From CAHJXF01 sp038254545 (GTDB taxonomy: Bacteria; Pseudomonadota; Gammaproteobacteria; Burkholderiales; Burkholderiaceae_D): a stretch of DNA of 42,804 bases. The position numbers and the translations under genes are program-made. This document shows, in pieces, positions 33,702 through 42,679 of this stretch (its first letter is position 1; the number at the start of each line of letters is the position of its first letter). Below the pieces are notes generated by a model. That model saw nothing but the letters and a program-made list of their open reading frames with translations, searched no databases and was not told the origin of the DNA. The stretch lies in the NCBI GenBank assembly GCA_038254545.1, contig JBBSGB010000030.1, positions 1 through 42,804 on the forward strand. Reading direction: 5' to 3'.

Positions 33702-34548
33702 GGGACACCTCGTGGGTGGATAGTGAAGATGAAGCCGCGGCCACCGCGCTGGCGGATAGCTCGGACGCGGCGGAGTTTGTGGAGGCGCGCATCGAAAGCG
33801 GGCTGTGTCGTGCGCTCGCGTTCGAAAGTCCGGTGCTCAGCGCCCGGGCCTCCGCGACTACGGGCACGGCGCCTCCATCGACCAGTTCGATCTCGAGAAA
33901 GCGGCGTGCGGCGTTGGCGAGATTGGTGAATACGATGCCCGCGCCCGCCGCATCGCCGCTTGCGAGAACCACGATCTCGAAGTTCTCCAGCCCCTGGTCC
34001 TGCGACAGGGATTTCATTTCCGCATACGCGCCGCGCAGCGAGGCCGGCTGGTCGGATGCGACCATCACAACCCTCGCATCGCGGCCGAAGGCTTCGACGG
34101 CGCGCGCGGCCTCGCCGTGTTCGGCGTTGACGACGATCAGGTCGACCTGAGCGTCCTGCGTGCCCGCGCCCATGAAGGCCTCCGCGATGCCGCTTGCGAA
34201 TGCTTGAGACAGACGCGCTTCCTCGTCCGCGGTGAACGATCCGAAGCGCGAGAGAGCGCGCGCTGCCGGCAACAACAGCAGATGCGGGGTCAGCACCTTG
34301 ACGACATCTTCAAGCTCCTTGTCGCCCGCCAACACATGCGCGAGTTCGTAACGGCAACTCGTGCCGCATGCCATTGCCACCTCGCCTGCGCTGCCGTCGA
34401 TCAGCACGGTCGCACGACCGGCCGCGGCGGCTTCACGCGCGAAGTGCGCGGCGACCGCGCCCTTGTCCGGATCGCTGCCCGTCACGATCAGCAGCGACGG
34501 GCGACGACGCGCGAACAGGCTGCGCAGACCGGAGGCCTGATCAGGCAT
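33685..34548 (-). CDS. flhG: FlhG/FleN-like flagellar number regulator with degenerate ATP-binding motifs
   Basis: 287 residues. The FlhF-activating N-terminal motif DQASGLRSLF (residues 3-12) and MinD-like layout identify FlhG. The P-loop, normally KGGVGKT, reads TGSDPDKGAVAAH (23-35): one Lys remains but the glycines and Thr are gone. The usual Walker B-type Asp is Asn in VDLIVVNAEHG (N141). Residues from about 235 are a Ser/Ala-rich tail not expected in the family. The protein may not bind or hydrolyse ATP. It overlaps flhF at its start and fliA at its end. Confidence 0.85.
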   Translation of the reverse strand: MPDQASGLRSLFARRRPSLLIVTGSDPDKGAVAAHFAREAAAAGRATVLIDGSAGEVAMACGTSCRYELAHVLAGDKELEDVVKVLTPHLLLLPAARALSRFGSFTADEEARLSQAFASGIAEAFMGAGTQDAQVDLIVVNAEHGEAARAVEAFGRDARVVMVASDQPASLRGAYAEMKSLSQDQGLENFEIVVLASGDAAGAGIVFTNLANAARRFLEIELVDGGAVPVVAEARALSTGLSNASARHSPLSMRASTNSAASELSASAVAAASSSLSTHEVSHAANA

Positions 34549-36244
34549 GGACAGCCTCCGTCGTGCAGAGCGTCAGGTCGAGTGGACGTGCGCGCTCGGC
34601 CATCGCCGACATCCATGTCGGCTCGTCGTCGGCCCGCACGTCGAACGCCGGCCGCGGCAGCGGACGCGTCAGCGCGCGCTGCACCAGCCGCGTCACATCG
34701 GGGCGCTCGAGGTCTTCGGGCACTCTCTGGCCGGTCGAGACGTAGTGGATCTTCAGCCGATGACGAATCACCGCATCGAGCACCGGCCCGAGGCGTGCGG
34801 CCTCGTCGGTCTTGGTGATCACGCAGCCGGCAAAGTCGCGATCGGCGAACGTGCCCACGACGTGATCGAGCGTCTCGGCATCGACCGTCGCGTTGAGCAC
34901 CAGCAGGCGCTTGGCCTTCGCACCGCTGAGCATCGCGATCTGTTCGGCCACGCGCTCGTCGCGCTGGCCGAGACCGGCGGTGTCGATCAACACCAGCTTC
35001 TTGTCGGTGAGATGCGAGATCGCGCTGGACAGCGATGCCTGGTCGTGGATCGAATGCACCTGCACGCCGAGAATCTTTCCGTAGATGCGCAACTGGTCCT
35101 GCGCGCCGATCCGGAAACCGTCGGTGGTGATCAACGCGAGCTGGTCGACGCCGTGCGTCATCGCGAAGCGCGCGGCGAGCTTGGCCACTGTGGTGGTCTT
35201 GCCCACGCCGGTCGGACCGACCAGCGCGTACACGCCACCCTGGTTGATCAGCTCGTCGGCATCGCTTGCGACCGGAAGATTGCGACGCAGGATCGCCTGC
35301 GCCCAATCGCGCGCTTCGCCGTTGGAGAAGTCGTCGGGCAGGCGCTCCTGGATGTGGCGCGCGAGCGACGGCGAGAAGCCCGCGATGATCAGTTCCTGCA
35401 TCAGCTTGGCGCGGCCCGGTTGGCGACGCATCGCATCGGTCCAGCTCAGGGTGGCGAGCTGTTCGGCGAACTGCTCGGTGAGCGTCGCCTGCATGGCGCG
35501 GATTTCGCGAGTCATGTCGCGGGTGACGTCTCGCGTCACGTCGCGCGTTACATCGCGAGTGACATCGGCAATCACGTCGCGGCCGAGCTCGCGGCTGACC
35601 TCGCGTGCCACCGCATCCGAAATATCGACGGGAGAACCTGCGGGCGCTTGCGGGACGGGAACAACGATGGGTTCGAGCGCAGCGATCGGTGCGGGAGTCG
35701 TCTCGATCACGGCCGCGCTTTGCGCCGGAGCGGGTTGGGTCACGGCGATTGCTTCGACCACGGGCATCGGTCGCCGATCGGACGCTGCCAACGCAACCGC
35801 TTCAGGCGCCAGACGCGCGCCGACGTCGTCGCCCGACGTATCGAGCTCGGATGCGAAGTCGTCGGCATAGGCGCTCAACGCTGCGGGCGCGGCAATCGGT
35901 TGGCTGATGGCGGGCGTCGGGGTCGATGCGGCCGGCGGCGCGGTACGGCGCGCGAACAGCGAGGCCAGCCGGTTGCGAGCGGGCGTGTTCGCAGCCTCGA
36001 CGCTGGGCTGCGCGGCAAGCATCGATGCGGGCACCATACCGGACGACATGCCGGACGTAGCGGCTGGCATCGTCGCAGACATGCGCCGCGTCAACGCCTC
36101 GACTTCATCGGGCGCGGCGGCGAGCACTTCGACGCCGCCTTCGATGCTGCGGTTGGCCAGGATGACGGCGTCGCCGCCAAGTGCCTCGCGAACCTGCCGC
36201 AATGCGCTGCGCGAATTCTCTGCGGTGAATCGACGAATGTTCAT
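34541..36244 (-). CDS. flhF: Flagellar SRP-like GTPase FlhF
   Basis: 567 residues. FlhF sets the place and number of flagella, usually at a pole. The B domain starts MNIRRFTAENSRSALRQVRE. A long Ala/Pro-rich linker (about 55-220) leads to a tandem repeat of DVTR (223-250), then the N domain and the G domain with GPTGVGKTT (G1, 347-355), TTDGFRIGAQDQL, and DTAGLGQRD (G3, 425-433). All GTPase motifs are intact. The pairing with flhG is standard, although FlhF plus FlhDC in one locus is less so. Confidence 0.96.
   Translation of the reverse strand: MNIRRFTAENSRSALRQVREALGGDAVILANRSIEGGVEVLAAAPDEVEALTRRMSATMPAATSGMSSGMVPASMLAAQPSVEAANTPARNRLASLFARRTAPPAASTPTPAISQPIAAPAALSAYADDFASELDTSGDDVGARLAPEAVALAASDRRPMPVVEAIAVTQPAPAQSAAVIETTPAPIAALEPIVVPVPQAPAGSPVDISDAVAREVSRELGRDVIADVTRDVTRDVTRDVTRDMTREIRAMQATLTEQFAEQLATLSWTDAMRRQPGRAKLMQELIIAGFSPSLARHIQERLPDDFSNGEARDWAQAILRRNLPVASDADELINQGGVYALVGPTGVGKTTTVAKLAARFAMTHGVDQLALITTDGFRIGAQDQLRIYGKILGVQVHSIHDQASLSSAISHLTDKKLVLIDTAGLGQRDERVAEQIAMLSGAKAKRLLVLNATVDAETLDHVVGTFADRDFAGCVITKTDEAARLGPVLDAVIRHRLKIHYVSTGQRVPEDLERPDVTRLVQRALTRPLPRPAFDVRADDEPTWMSAMAERARPLDLTLCTTEAVHA
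35511..35582 (-). repeat. Six-unit 12-base tandem repeat in the flhF linker
   Basis: Units of 12 bases, imperfect at third codon positions, encode repeated D-V-T-R tetrapeptides (variants DMTR, DVIA). The divergence at wobble positions shows that the protein repeat is kept while the DNA drifts. It forms an alternating-charge helix between the low-complexity linker and the N domain of FlhF. Confidence 0.85.
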
Positions 36245-38346
36245 GCGCGTGCTCCAACGATGGTGTTCAGGCGAACGGTGCGGTGGTCGGGTATCTCACC
36301 GACCGCGATGACTTTGAGTTGCGGAATGGCGCGACGCAGAAAGCGCGATAGCGGCGCACGCAGGCGATCGGCGACCAGCAGCGCGGGTGGCAGGCCCTGC
36401 GTTTCCTGCACGCGCACGGCACGCGCGGTTTCGTCGATCAGGGTCTGCGCGAGGTTGGGCTCGATGCCCGGCGTGTCGCCATCCGACAGGTTGGCCGCCT
36501 GCAGCAACACGTGTTCGAGCTCGGGGTCGAGGCCGATCATCGCGAGCTGGCTCGCGTTGTCGTACACCTGCTGCACGATCGCGCGGCCGAGTGCGACGCG
36601 AACTGTCGACGTGAGCGTCGTATGGTCCTGGGTGCGAGCGCCGTGATCGGCCAGTGCCTCGGCGATGGTGCGCAGGTCGCGGATCGGCACCTGCTCGGAC
36701 AGCAGGTTCTGCAACACCTTCTGGACCGTGCCCAGCGACAGCAGCTTGGGCGTGAGTTCCTCGACCAGCTTGGGCGAAGACTTCGCGAGCACGTCGATCA
36801 GATGCTGCGTTTCCTGGCGCCCGAGCAGTTCGGCCGCATGGGTCTGCACGACGTGATTCAGATGGGTGGCGACGACCGTTCCGGCATCGACGACCGTGTA
36901 GCCGTTCGAGATCGCGTGATCGCGATGCGCGGCCTCGATCCAGATCGCAGGCAGACCGAAGGTCGGATCCTTGGTCGCAGTGCCCGGCAATGCGGCCGCG
37001 ACGTGACCCGGATTGATCGCCATCAGCATGCCGCTGTAGGCCTCGCCTTCGGCGGCGATCACGCCCTTCAGCGTGATGCGATAGCCGCTCGGGCGTAGTT
37101 CGAGATTGTCGCGGATGTGGACCGCAGGCGGCAGGAAGCCGACTTCCTGCGCGAACTTCCGGCGCAGCGACTTGATGCGCTTCAACAGTTCGCCGTCTTG
37201 CGACGCATCGACCAGGGGAACCAGCCGGTAGCCGACTTCGAGGCCGAGCACATCGACCGTCGAGACATCGTCCCAGGTCGCTTCGAGCGAGGTCTGGGGT
37301 GCGACCGGCACGACGGTCGCGTCCAGCGACGCCTTCTTCGCGACGGCGCTCTTCCTTGCGAACGCGATACCCGCCGCGGCGGCCGCGAGACACAGGAACG
37401 AGAAGTGCGGCATGCCGGGGATAATGCCGATCAGCGCGAGCACGCCCGCGGTCACGAACAACGCGTTCTGGTTGCGGAACATCTGCGCGACCACCTGATG
37501 ACCGAGGTTCTCGCCGCGACCCACGCGCGACACGATCATGCCGGCCGCCATCGAGATGATCAGCGACGGGATCTGTGCGACCAGTCCGTCGCCGATCGCC
37601 AGCAGCGTGTAGGTCTTGCCGGCTTCGGAGAACGAGAGGTCGTGCTGCATCATGCCGACGACGATGCCGCCCAGCATGTTGATGAACAGGATCAGGATGC
37701 CGGCGATGGCGTCGCCGCGCACATACTTCGACGCGCCGTCCATCGAACCGAAGAAGTCCGCTTCGTCGGCGATCTCGGCGCGGCGCTTGCGAGCCACATC
37801 CTCGCCGATCAGGCCGGCGTTGAGGTCCGCGTCGATCGCCATCTGCTTGCCGGGCATCGCGTCCAACGCGAAGCGCGCCGACACTTCGGCGATGCGGCCA
37901 GCGCCCTTGGTGATCACGACGAAGTTGATCACGACCAGGATCGCGAACACCACGATGCCGACCGCGAAGTTGCCGCCCACCAGGAAATGTCCGAAGGCCT
38001 CGATCACCTTGCCGGCCGCGTCGGGGCCGGTGTGGCCGTGCATCAGCACGACGCGCGTCGAGGCGACGTTCAGCGACAGGCGTAGCAGCGTGGTGAGCAG
38101 CAACGCCGTCGGAAAGATGGAGAACTCGAGCGGCTTCTCGACGTGCATCGACGCGAGCAGCACCAGCATCGCGATGGCGATGTTGAACGTGAAGAACAGG
38201 TCGAGCAGCAGCGGCGGCAGCGGCAGGATCAACATCGCCAGAACCAGCACGACCAGGATAGGGCCCGCGAGATCGGTGGCGACGCGCGACGACAGCCACG
38301 GCAAGCGTTTCATCAATGGATTGCCCGGGGCGATGGCGGTGCTCAT
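36241..38346 (-). CDS. flhA: Flagellar export gate protein FlhA
   Basis: 701 residues. The N-terminal membrane part has about eight helices and the FHIPEP-family region between helices 4 and 5 (AEVSARFALDAMPGKQMAID, DADLNAGLIG), thought to couple proton flow to export. The C-terminal cytoplasmic domain (about 370-701) docks chaperone-substrate complexes. The start LPWLSSRVATDLAGPILVVL is typical. It overlaps flhF by 4 bases and flhB by 4 bases. Confidence 0.98.
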   Translation of the reverse strand: MSTAIAPGNPLMKRLPWLSSRVATDLAGPILVVLVLAMLILPLPPLLLDLFFTFNIAIAMLVLLASMHVEKPLEFSIFPTALLLTTLLRLSLNVASTRVVLMHGHTGPDAAGKVIEAFGHFLVGGNFAVGIVVFAILVVINFVVITKGAGRIAEVSARFALDAMPGKQMAIDADLNAGLIGEDVARKRRAEIADEADFFGSMDGASKYVRGDAIAGILILFINMLGGIVVGMMQHDLSFSEAGKTYTLLAIGDGLVAQIPSLIISMAAGMIVSRVGRGENLGHQVVAQMFRNQNALFVTAGVLALIGIIPGMPHFSFLCLAAAAAGIAFARKSAVAKKASLDATVVPVAPQTSLEATWDDVSTVDVLGLEVGYRLVPLVDASQDGELLKRIKSLRRKFAQEVGFLPPAVHIRDNLELRPSGYRITLKGVIAAEGEAYSGMLMAINPGHVAAALPGTATKDPTFGLPAIWIEAAHRDHAISNGYTVVDAGTVVATHLNHVVQTHAAELLGRQETQHLIDVLAKSSPKLVEELTPKLLSLGTVQKVLQNLLSEQVPIRDLRTIAEALADHGARTQDHTTLTSTVRVALGRAIVQQVYDNASQLAMIGLDPELEHVLLQAANLSDGDTPGIEPNLAQTLIDETARAVRVQETQGLPPALLVADRLRAPLSRFLRRAIPQLKVIAVGEIPDHRTVRLNTIVGARA

Positions 38347-39512
38347 GCGGTGACTACCTCTTCGTCTTCTTGTTCATCCGCGGCCGGTGTGAAGTCCAGT
38401 TCCGCCGGGACGGGCAGGCCCGCCGGCGTGCTCGGATACTCGCCGCCATGCGTGCGAAAGCGCTTGACCTGGAAGACGTAGGCCATCACCAGCGCGACGG
38501 CTTCGTAAAGCGCTAATGGAATCTCGCGGCCCAGCTCGGTGTGCTTGAAGAGCGCACGCGCGAGCGGCGGCGCTTCGAGGATGGGCACGCGGTGCTCGCT
38601 GCCGACCTCGCGGATGCGCAACGCGATCAACGCCGACCCCTTCGCGACCACGCGCGGTGCGCGCATCGAGGCGTTGTAGGCGATCGCCACCGCGTAGTGC
38701 GTCGGGTTGACGACGATCACGTCGGCCTTCGGTACTTCGGCCATCATGCGGCGCTGCGCGGCCTGGCGTTGCAGGCTGCGGATGCGCGCCTTCTGCGCGG
38801 GGTCGCCTTCGCTCTCGCGCGCTTCATCGCGCAATTCCTGGCGCGTCATGCGAAGAGCCTTGTGGTGGCGCCACAGTTGCAGCGGCGCGTCGGCCGCGGC
38901 AATCAGCGCGAGGCCGCCGGTCAAGAGCAGGAAGTCGCGCACCATGATCTGACCGAGCGTGGCGAGGCTAGCGGTCAGCGACATCGCGCCCAGGCCGGCG
39001 AACGCATCGCGATGGGTCCACAGGATCCAGCCGCCGATCGCGCCCAGCAACGCCGACTTGGTCATTGCCTTGATCAGTTCGGAGAGCCCGTCGACGGACC
39101 AGGTGCGCTTGAGTCCCTTGACCGGCGACAGGCGCTTGATATCGAACGCGAAGGCCTTGCTCGAGAAGATCACGCCGCCCAGCACGGCCGAGCCGACGAT
39201 CGCGGCAGCGGCGATCAACGCGAGCAGCGGAGCGATCGCGATCAGCGCATCGAGGGCGAACGAGGTGAGGCGTTCACCGAGCGCGGTGGTCTCGAAGGCT
39301 TCGCGACGCGTGATGACGAGGCTGCCCGAGAGCGAGTGCGTGGTGTGCGCGACCCACTGCGCGCCCAGCGCGGAGAAGCCGAGTCCGCCTGCGAGCAACG
39401 CAAGGAAGGTTGCGAGTTCGCGCGATCGCGCGACTTGCCCTTCCTCGCGCGCCTTGGCGAGGCGACGCGGCGATGGCGATTCGGTTCTTTCGAGGTCGCT
39501 GCCGTCTGACAT
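38343..39512 (-). CDS. flhB: Flagellar export switch protein FlhB
   Basis: 389 residues: an N-terminal cytoplasmic stretch (TESPSPRRLAKAREEGQVAR), four membrane helices, and the autocleaving C-domain with NPTH intact at 269-272 (VVNPTHYAVAIAYNASM). It contrasts with the shortened FlhB-like protein at 299-625. It begins the flhB-flhA-flhF-flhG-fliA-motC-motD transcript. No clear promoter was found in the 137 bases before it. Confidence 0.98.
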   Translation of the reverse strand: MSDGSDLERTESPSPRRLAKAREEGQVARSRELATFLALLAGGLGFSALGAQWVAHTTHSLSGSLVITRREAFETTALGERLTSFALDALIAIAPLLALIAAAAIVGSAVLGGVIFSSKAFAFDIKRLSPVKGLKRTWSVDGLSELIKAMTKSALLGAIGGWILWTHRDAFAGLGAMSLTASLATLGQIMVRDFLLLTGGLALIAAADAPLQLWRHHKALRMTRQELRDEARESEGDPAQKARIRSLQRQAAQRRMMAEVPKADVIVVNPTHYAVAIAYNASMRAPRVVAKGSALIALRIREVGSEHRVPILEAPPLARALFKHTELGREIPLALYEAVALVMAYVFQVKRFRTHGGEYPSTPAGLPVPAELDFTPAADEQEDEEVVTA

Positions 39513-39581
39513 GGTAGAGATGGCCTTGAGATCGGCCTTTGGGGATTGACGCGATGATGGGCGTCAGCCCCTGTCTCCCAT

Positions 39582-39607
39582 GCCGCGAATAGAACAGGAT
39601 TCGCGGC
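39582..39607. terminator. Hairpin between motB and flhB
   Basis: GCCGCGAAT and ATTCGCGGC form a 9-base perfect stem with an 8-base loop, 42 bases after the motB stop. A smaller stem (TGACGC/GCGTCA) is at 39547-39566. It likely ends the motAB transcript. The T run is missing. Confidence 0.5.
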
Positions 39608-39649
39608 GTTATTCGTGCGGCGCTGTCTGTCCGGCGCTTTGCCGCTGCC

Positions 39650-40582
39650 TCACTTCCGCGCCGACGCGATCGCTTCGCCGGTGACCGGCGCCGCCTCGGT
39701 CGTCTCCAGCTCCACCCCGTCGCGGCCGACCCTGTCTTCGGTCACCTTGTTCATCACGACGATCGCCACCCGCCGGTTGGCCGCATCGAACGGCTGGTCG
39801 GGCTTGGCCAGCACCGCCGAGCCCAGGCCCACCACGCGGATGATCTTGTTGTCCGCGAGCCCGCCTTGCACCAGCTCGCGGCGCGTCGCGTTGGCGCGAT
39901 CGGCCGACAGTTCCCAGTTGCTGTAGCTCTTGTCGCCGAAGGCATAGGCCGCGGCATCGGTGTGTCCCGAAAGGCCGATGCGATGATCGACGCCGTTCAA
40001 CACCGACGACAACTCGTGGAGGATGTCGCGCGCATAGGGTTTCAACACCGAGCTGCCGCTGTCGAACATCGGGCGATTCTTCTCGTCGACGATCTGGATG
40101 CGCAGCCCTTCGCTCGTGATGTCGATCAGCAATTGGTTGCGAAACGGCGCGAGCTTGGCGCTGGCCGTGATCAGGGCTTCGACCTTGGTCTGCAATCCCT
40201 TGAGATACTCGCGTTCGATGCGTGCGCGCTCGGCCTCGGCGGCCTTGATGTCGATGACTTTCTTCTTGCTGGCCAATTCGCCCTGCTTGACCTGTCCGGT
40301 CGAGCGCGTCAGATCCTTGCCGCCGCCCTTGATGATGTGCGAGCTGTCGCCGCTCCCCGAGCCGCCGGCGAGTGCGACCTTGAGCGGCGTCTTGAAGTAA
40401 TCCGAGATGCCCGCGAGGTCGCCCTTCGCGGTCGATCCCAGCAGCCACATCAAGAGAAAGAAGGCCATCATCGCCGTGACGAAGTCGGCGTATGCGATCT
40501 TCCACGCGCCGCCGTGATGGCCGGCCGCAACCTTCTTGATGCGCTTGACGTGGATGATCTGGCGCTCGCCTCCATCCGGCAT
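39650..40582 (-). CDS. motB: Flagellar stator protein MotB
   Basis: 310 residues. The proton-binding Asp is D33 in AYADFVTAMMAFFLLMWLLG, the only membrane helix. The plug region follows, then an OmpA-like peptidoglycan-binding domain with LSGHTDAAAY and NWELSADRANATRRELV. It follows motA after 41 bases. No che genes follow motB, where many relatives have cheA/cheW. Confidence 0.97.
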   Translation of the reverse strand: MPDGGERQIIHVKRIKKVAAGHHGGAWKIAYADFVTAMMAFFLLMWLLGSTAKGDLAGISDYFKTPLKVALAGGSGSGDSSHIIKGGGKDLTRSTGQVKQGELASKKKVIDIKAAEAERARIEREYLKGLQTKVEALITASAKLAPFRNQLLIDITSEGLRIQIVDEKNRPMFDSGSSVLKPYARDILHELSSVLNGVDHRIGLSGHTDAAAYAFGDKSYSNWELSADRANATRRELVQGGLADNKIIRVVGLGSAVLAKPDQPFDAANRRVAIVVMNKVTEDRVGRDGVELETTEAAPVTGEAIASARK

Positions 40583-40623
40583 GTCGTCGCTCCCGTCGCG
40601 TCAGCGTGAAGGCGCGCGCGCGA

Positions 40624-41487
40624 TCAATGCGCCGCCTTGGCCTGCTTGACGTGATCTTCCAGCTCCTGGAAGGACGGGCGCTCGGTCGAGTAGAGAACCT
40701 TGCGGCCGAACTCGACGGCCAGCGCCGGCGGGTATCCCTGCAGCGACGCCAGCAGCGTGACCTTGACGGTCTGAAGAATCTTGGTGGCCTCGCCGGCCGA
40801 CTGTCCGAGGATGGCCGCGAGCGGCGCGGCAAAGCCATAGGCCAGCAGGATGCCGAGGAAGGTTCCGACCAGCGCGTGCGCGATCATGATGCCCAGCTCC
40901 GACGGCGGCGCGCCGACCGACTCCATCGTGTGCACCACGCCCATCACCGCGGCGACGATGCCGAACGCCGGCAGGCCGTCGCCGACGCGCTGAATTGCAT
41001 GCGAAGGAATCTCGGCTTCGTGATGGTGGGTCTCGATCTCGTTGTCCATCAGGTTCTCGATCTCGAAGGAGTTGAGGTTGCCGCTGACCATGATGCGCAG
41101 GTAATCGGTGATGAACTCGATCAGGTGATGGTCGGCCTGGATCTTCGGATACTTGCCGAACAGCGCGCTTTCGTTGGGTGCTTCGATGTCGCGCTCGATC
41201 GACATCAGGCCTTCCTTGCGCGTTTTCGAAAGCAATTCGTAGAGCAGCGCCATCAGCTCCATGTACACCGCCTTGCTGTAGCGCGATCCGCGCACGGTGC
41301 CCGGCAGCGCCTTGAGAGTGGCCTTGACGACCTTGAGCGGGTTGCTGGCGACGAACACGCCGATCGCGGCGCCGCCGATCATCAATAGTTCAAGAGGCTG
41401 CGCGAGCGCTGCAAGATGGCCGCCCGACAAGGCGAAGCCGCCGAAGACCGAGCCGACCAGGACCAGCGTTCCGATGATGGCAAACAT
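40624..41487 (-). CDS. motA: Flagellar stator protein MotA
   Basis: 287 residues with four membrane helices. The conserved charged loop that meets FliG is present (LLYELLSKTRKEGLMSIERD), as are the pore segments GLPAFGIVAAVMGVVHTMES and IAHALVGTFLGILLAYGFAA. A sigma-28 promoter ends 95 bases upstream, so motAB can be expressed late and separately from flhDC. Confidence 0.97.
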   Translation of the reverse strand: MFAIIGTLVLVGSVFGGFALSGGHLAALAQPLELLMIGGAAIGVFVASNPLKVVKATLKALPGTVRGSRYSKAVYMELMALLYELLSKTRKEGLMSIERDIEAPNESALFGKYPKIQADHHLIEFITDYLRIMVSGNLNSFEIENLMDNEIETHHHEAEIPSHAIQRVGDGLPAFGIVAAVMGVVHTMESVGAPPSELGIMIAHALVGTFLGILLAYGFAAPLAAILGQSAGEATKILQTVKVTLLASLQGYPPALAVEFGRKVLYSTERPSFQELEDHVKQAKAAH

Positions 41488-41582
41488 GTACGAGGAATTC
41501 CTGGATGACTCGTGGTCGAGTCGCTGTGCGTGAGCGCCGCACGCATTGCCTAAGCGATGCGGGGCATGAAAGAGTGCACAGG

Positions 41583-41609
41583 ATGTCGGCCTGACGTGAG
41601 AAATCTTGA
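41583..41609 (-). promoter_or_regulatory. Sigma-28 (FliA) promoter of motA-motB
   Basis: On the minus strand: TCAAGATT, 11 bases, GCCGACAT (6/8 and 6/8 to the E. coli FliA consensus). The TCAAG start is shared with the flgM promoter. It lies just beyond the hairpin that follows flhC, the expected order of terminator then late promoter. Confidence 0.7.
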
Positions 41610-41618
41610 GGCCGATCT

Positions 41619-41641
41619 TCCCTTCCCCGCAAGGGAAGGGA
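41619..41641. terminator. Hairpin after flhC
   Basis: TCCCTTCCC-CGCAA-GGGAAGGGA: a 9-base perfect stem, 43 bases beyond the flhC stop and ten bases before the motA promoter. No T run follows. It could end the flhDC message or be a scattered short palindrome. Confidence 0.5.
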
Positions 41642-41683
41642 CATTGACCTTTGCTTGCCCCTTTTCAGGAGAGCGCAGAAACT

Positions 41684-42253
41684 TCAGGCCGCTTCGGCCT
41701 TCGACGCCCGCGTCTTCCCGGCGCGCGACGGCACGTTGCACAGGCCGCAGACGAAATGATCGTTGAGGTCGTCGCGATGCGTGACGAAGTGTCCGCCGCA
41801 CGAGGTGCACGGCGTGGTGCCGAGCATGCCGCTGTCGATGTAGCGCACGAGGATCCAGGCGCGCGTGATGGACAACTTGATTTCCATCCGGAACGATGTG
41901 GTCTGTTCGAGATAGAGGCGATAGGCGCTGACAAGTGCGTCGGCGCGTGCGAGCTTGCAATGCCCGGTCAGATGCTTGTAGCTGCCCAGGAACAGCGACG
42001 CATGGATGTTCGGTTGCCAGGTCAGGAACCAGTCGGTCGAGAACGGCAGCATGCCCTTGGGCGGCGACTCGCCGTTGATCTCCTTGTAGAGACGCAGCAG
42101 GCGTTCGCGGGAAAGCGTGGTCTCGGACTCGAGCACCTGGAGTCGCGCGCCCATCCGTGCGAGCTCGCTCGCCAGTTCGATCTGGCGCGCTTCGCCCAGG
42201 ACGCTGCGCGACTTCTTCACCGCCGCGTTCGCACCGCTATTGGCGAGCTTCAT
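41684..42253 (-). CDS. flhC: Flagellar transcriptional master regulator FlhC
   Basis: 189 residues. FlhC binds DNA with FlhD as FlhD4C2 and activates class II flagellar promoters. The zinc site is intact with Cys at 149, 152, 169 and 172 (TTPCTSCGGHF, HFVCGLC). Helices typical of the family include STDWFLTWQPNIHASLFLGS and ALVSAYRLYLEQ. ATG 42253 overlaps the flhD stop (ATGA). Confidence 0.97.
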   Translation of the reverse strand: MKLANSGANAAVKKSRSVLGEARQIELASELARMGARLQVLESETTLSRERLLRLYKEINGESPPKGMLPFSTDWFLTWQPNIHASLFLGSYKHLTGHCKLARADALVSAYRLYLEQTTSFRMEIKLSITRAWILVRYIDSGMLGTTPCTSCGGHFVTHRDDLNDHFVCGLCNVPSRAGKTRASKAEAA

Positions 42254-42573
42254 TGCACCGCCTCCAATTCGCGCGAGCCCATCAGGATGGCGGCGTGGAC
42301 GTGGCCCATGCCGGTCTCGCGATCCTTCGAGTGGCTGGTGATCAGGTCCCACACCGTGCGGTCGTCGAAGCGGAAGCGGCACATCAGCATGTTCGAGGAC
42401 GCGATCTTCAGCAGCTGCCCTGTCGACAGCGATGCGATCATGTCGGCCAGGCCGGTGTCGATGCCAAGTCGATAGCTGGCTTCGGCCTTGTCTTCGACGA
42501 TCATCTGGCGCGCCAGCATCAGATACGACAGGTTGGCTTCGCGCACTTCCGACAGCAGGTTCTCGAATTTCAT
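42250..42573 (-). CDS. flhD: Flagellar transcriptional master regulator FlhD
   Basis: 107 residues. All-helical dimer partner of FlhC. EVREANLSYLMLARQMIVED, the LSTGQLLKIASSNMLMCRF segment and Cys65, which forms an intersubunit disulfide in E. coli FlhD, are present. It is the first gene of flhDC, and its 5' control region reaches the edge of the window. Confidence 0.96.
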   Translation of the reverse strand: MKFENLLSEVREANLSYLMLARQMIVEDKAEASYRLGIDTGLADMIASLSTGQLLKIASSNMLMCRFRFDDRTVWDLITSHSKDRETGMGHVHAAILMGSRELEAVQ

Positions 42574-42679
42574 GGCGACTTCCGTTGGCTCGGGTGGAAT
42601 GGTTGCAAGTGTGCCGATCCACCGCGTGCGGCGACAGTGGTCGGTTGCCTGCGCGTGAAGCGGGCGGGACGCATGTCGC

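Noticed and set aside
34547..36646. 699-codon frame antisense to flhF and part of flhA
   Set aside because: Shadow of two certain genes; composition is that of a GC-rich mirror frame.
36296..38299. 667-codon minus frame overlapping flhA
   Set aside because: Alternative frame of flhA with Arg-rich nonsense composition.
39520..39545. GCCGATCT on the minus strand before flhB as a FliA promoter
   Set aside because: The bases at the -35 position do not match; flhB should be expressed earlier than FliA.
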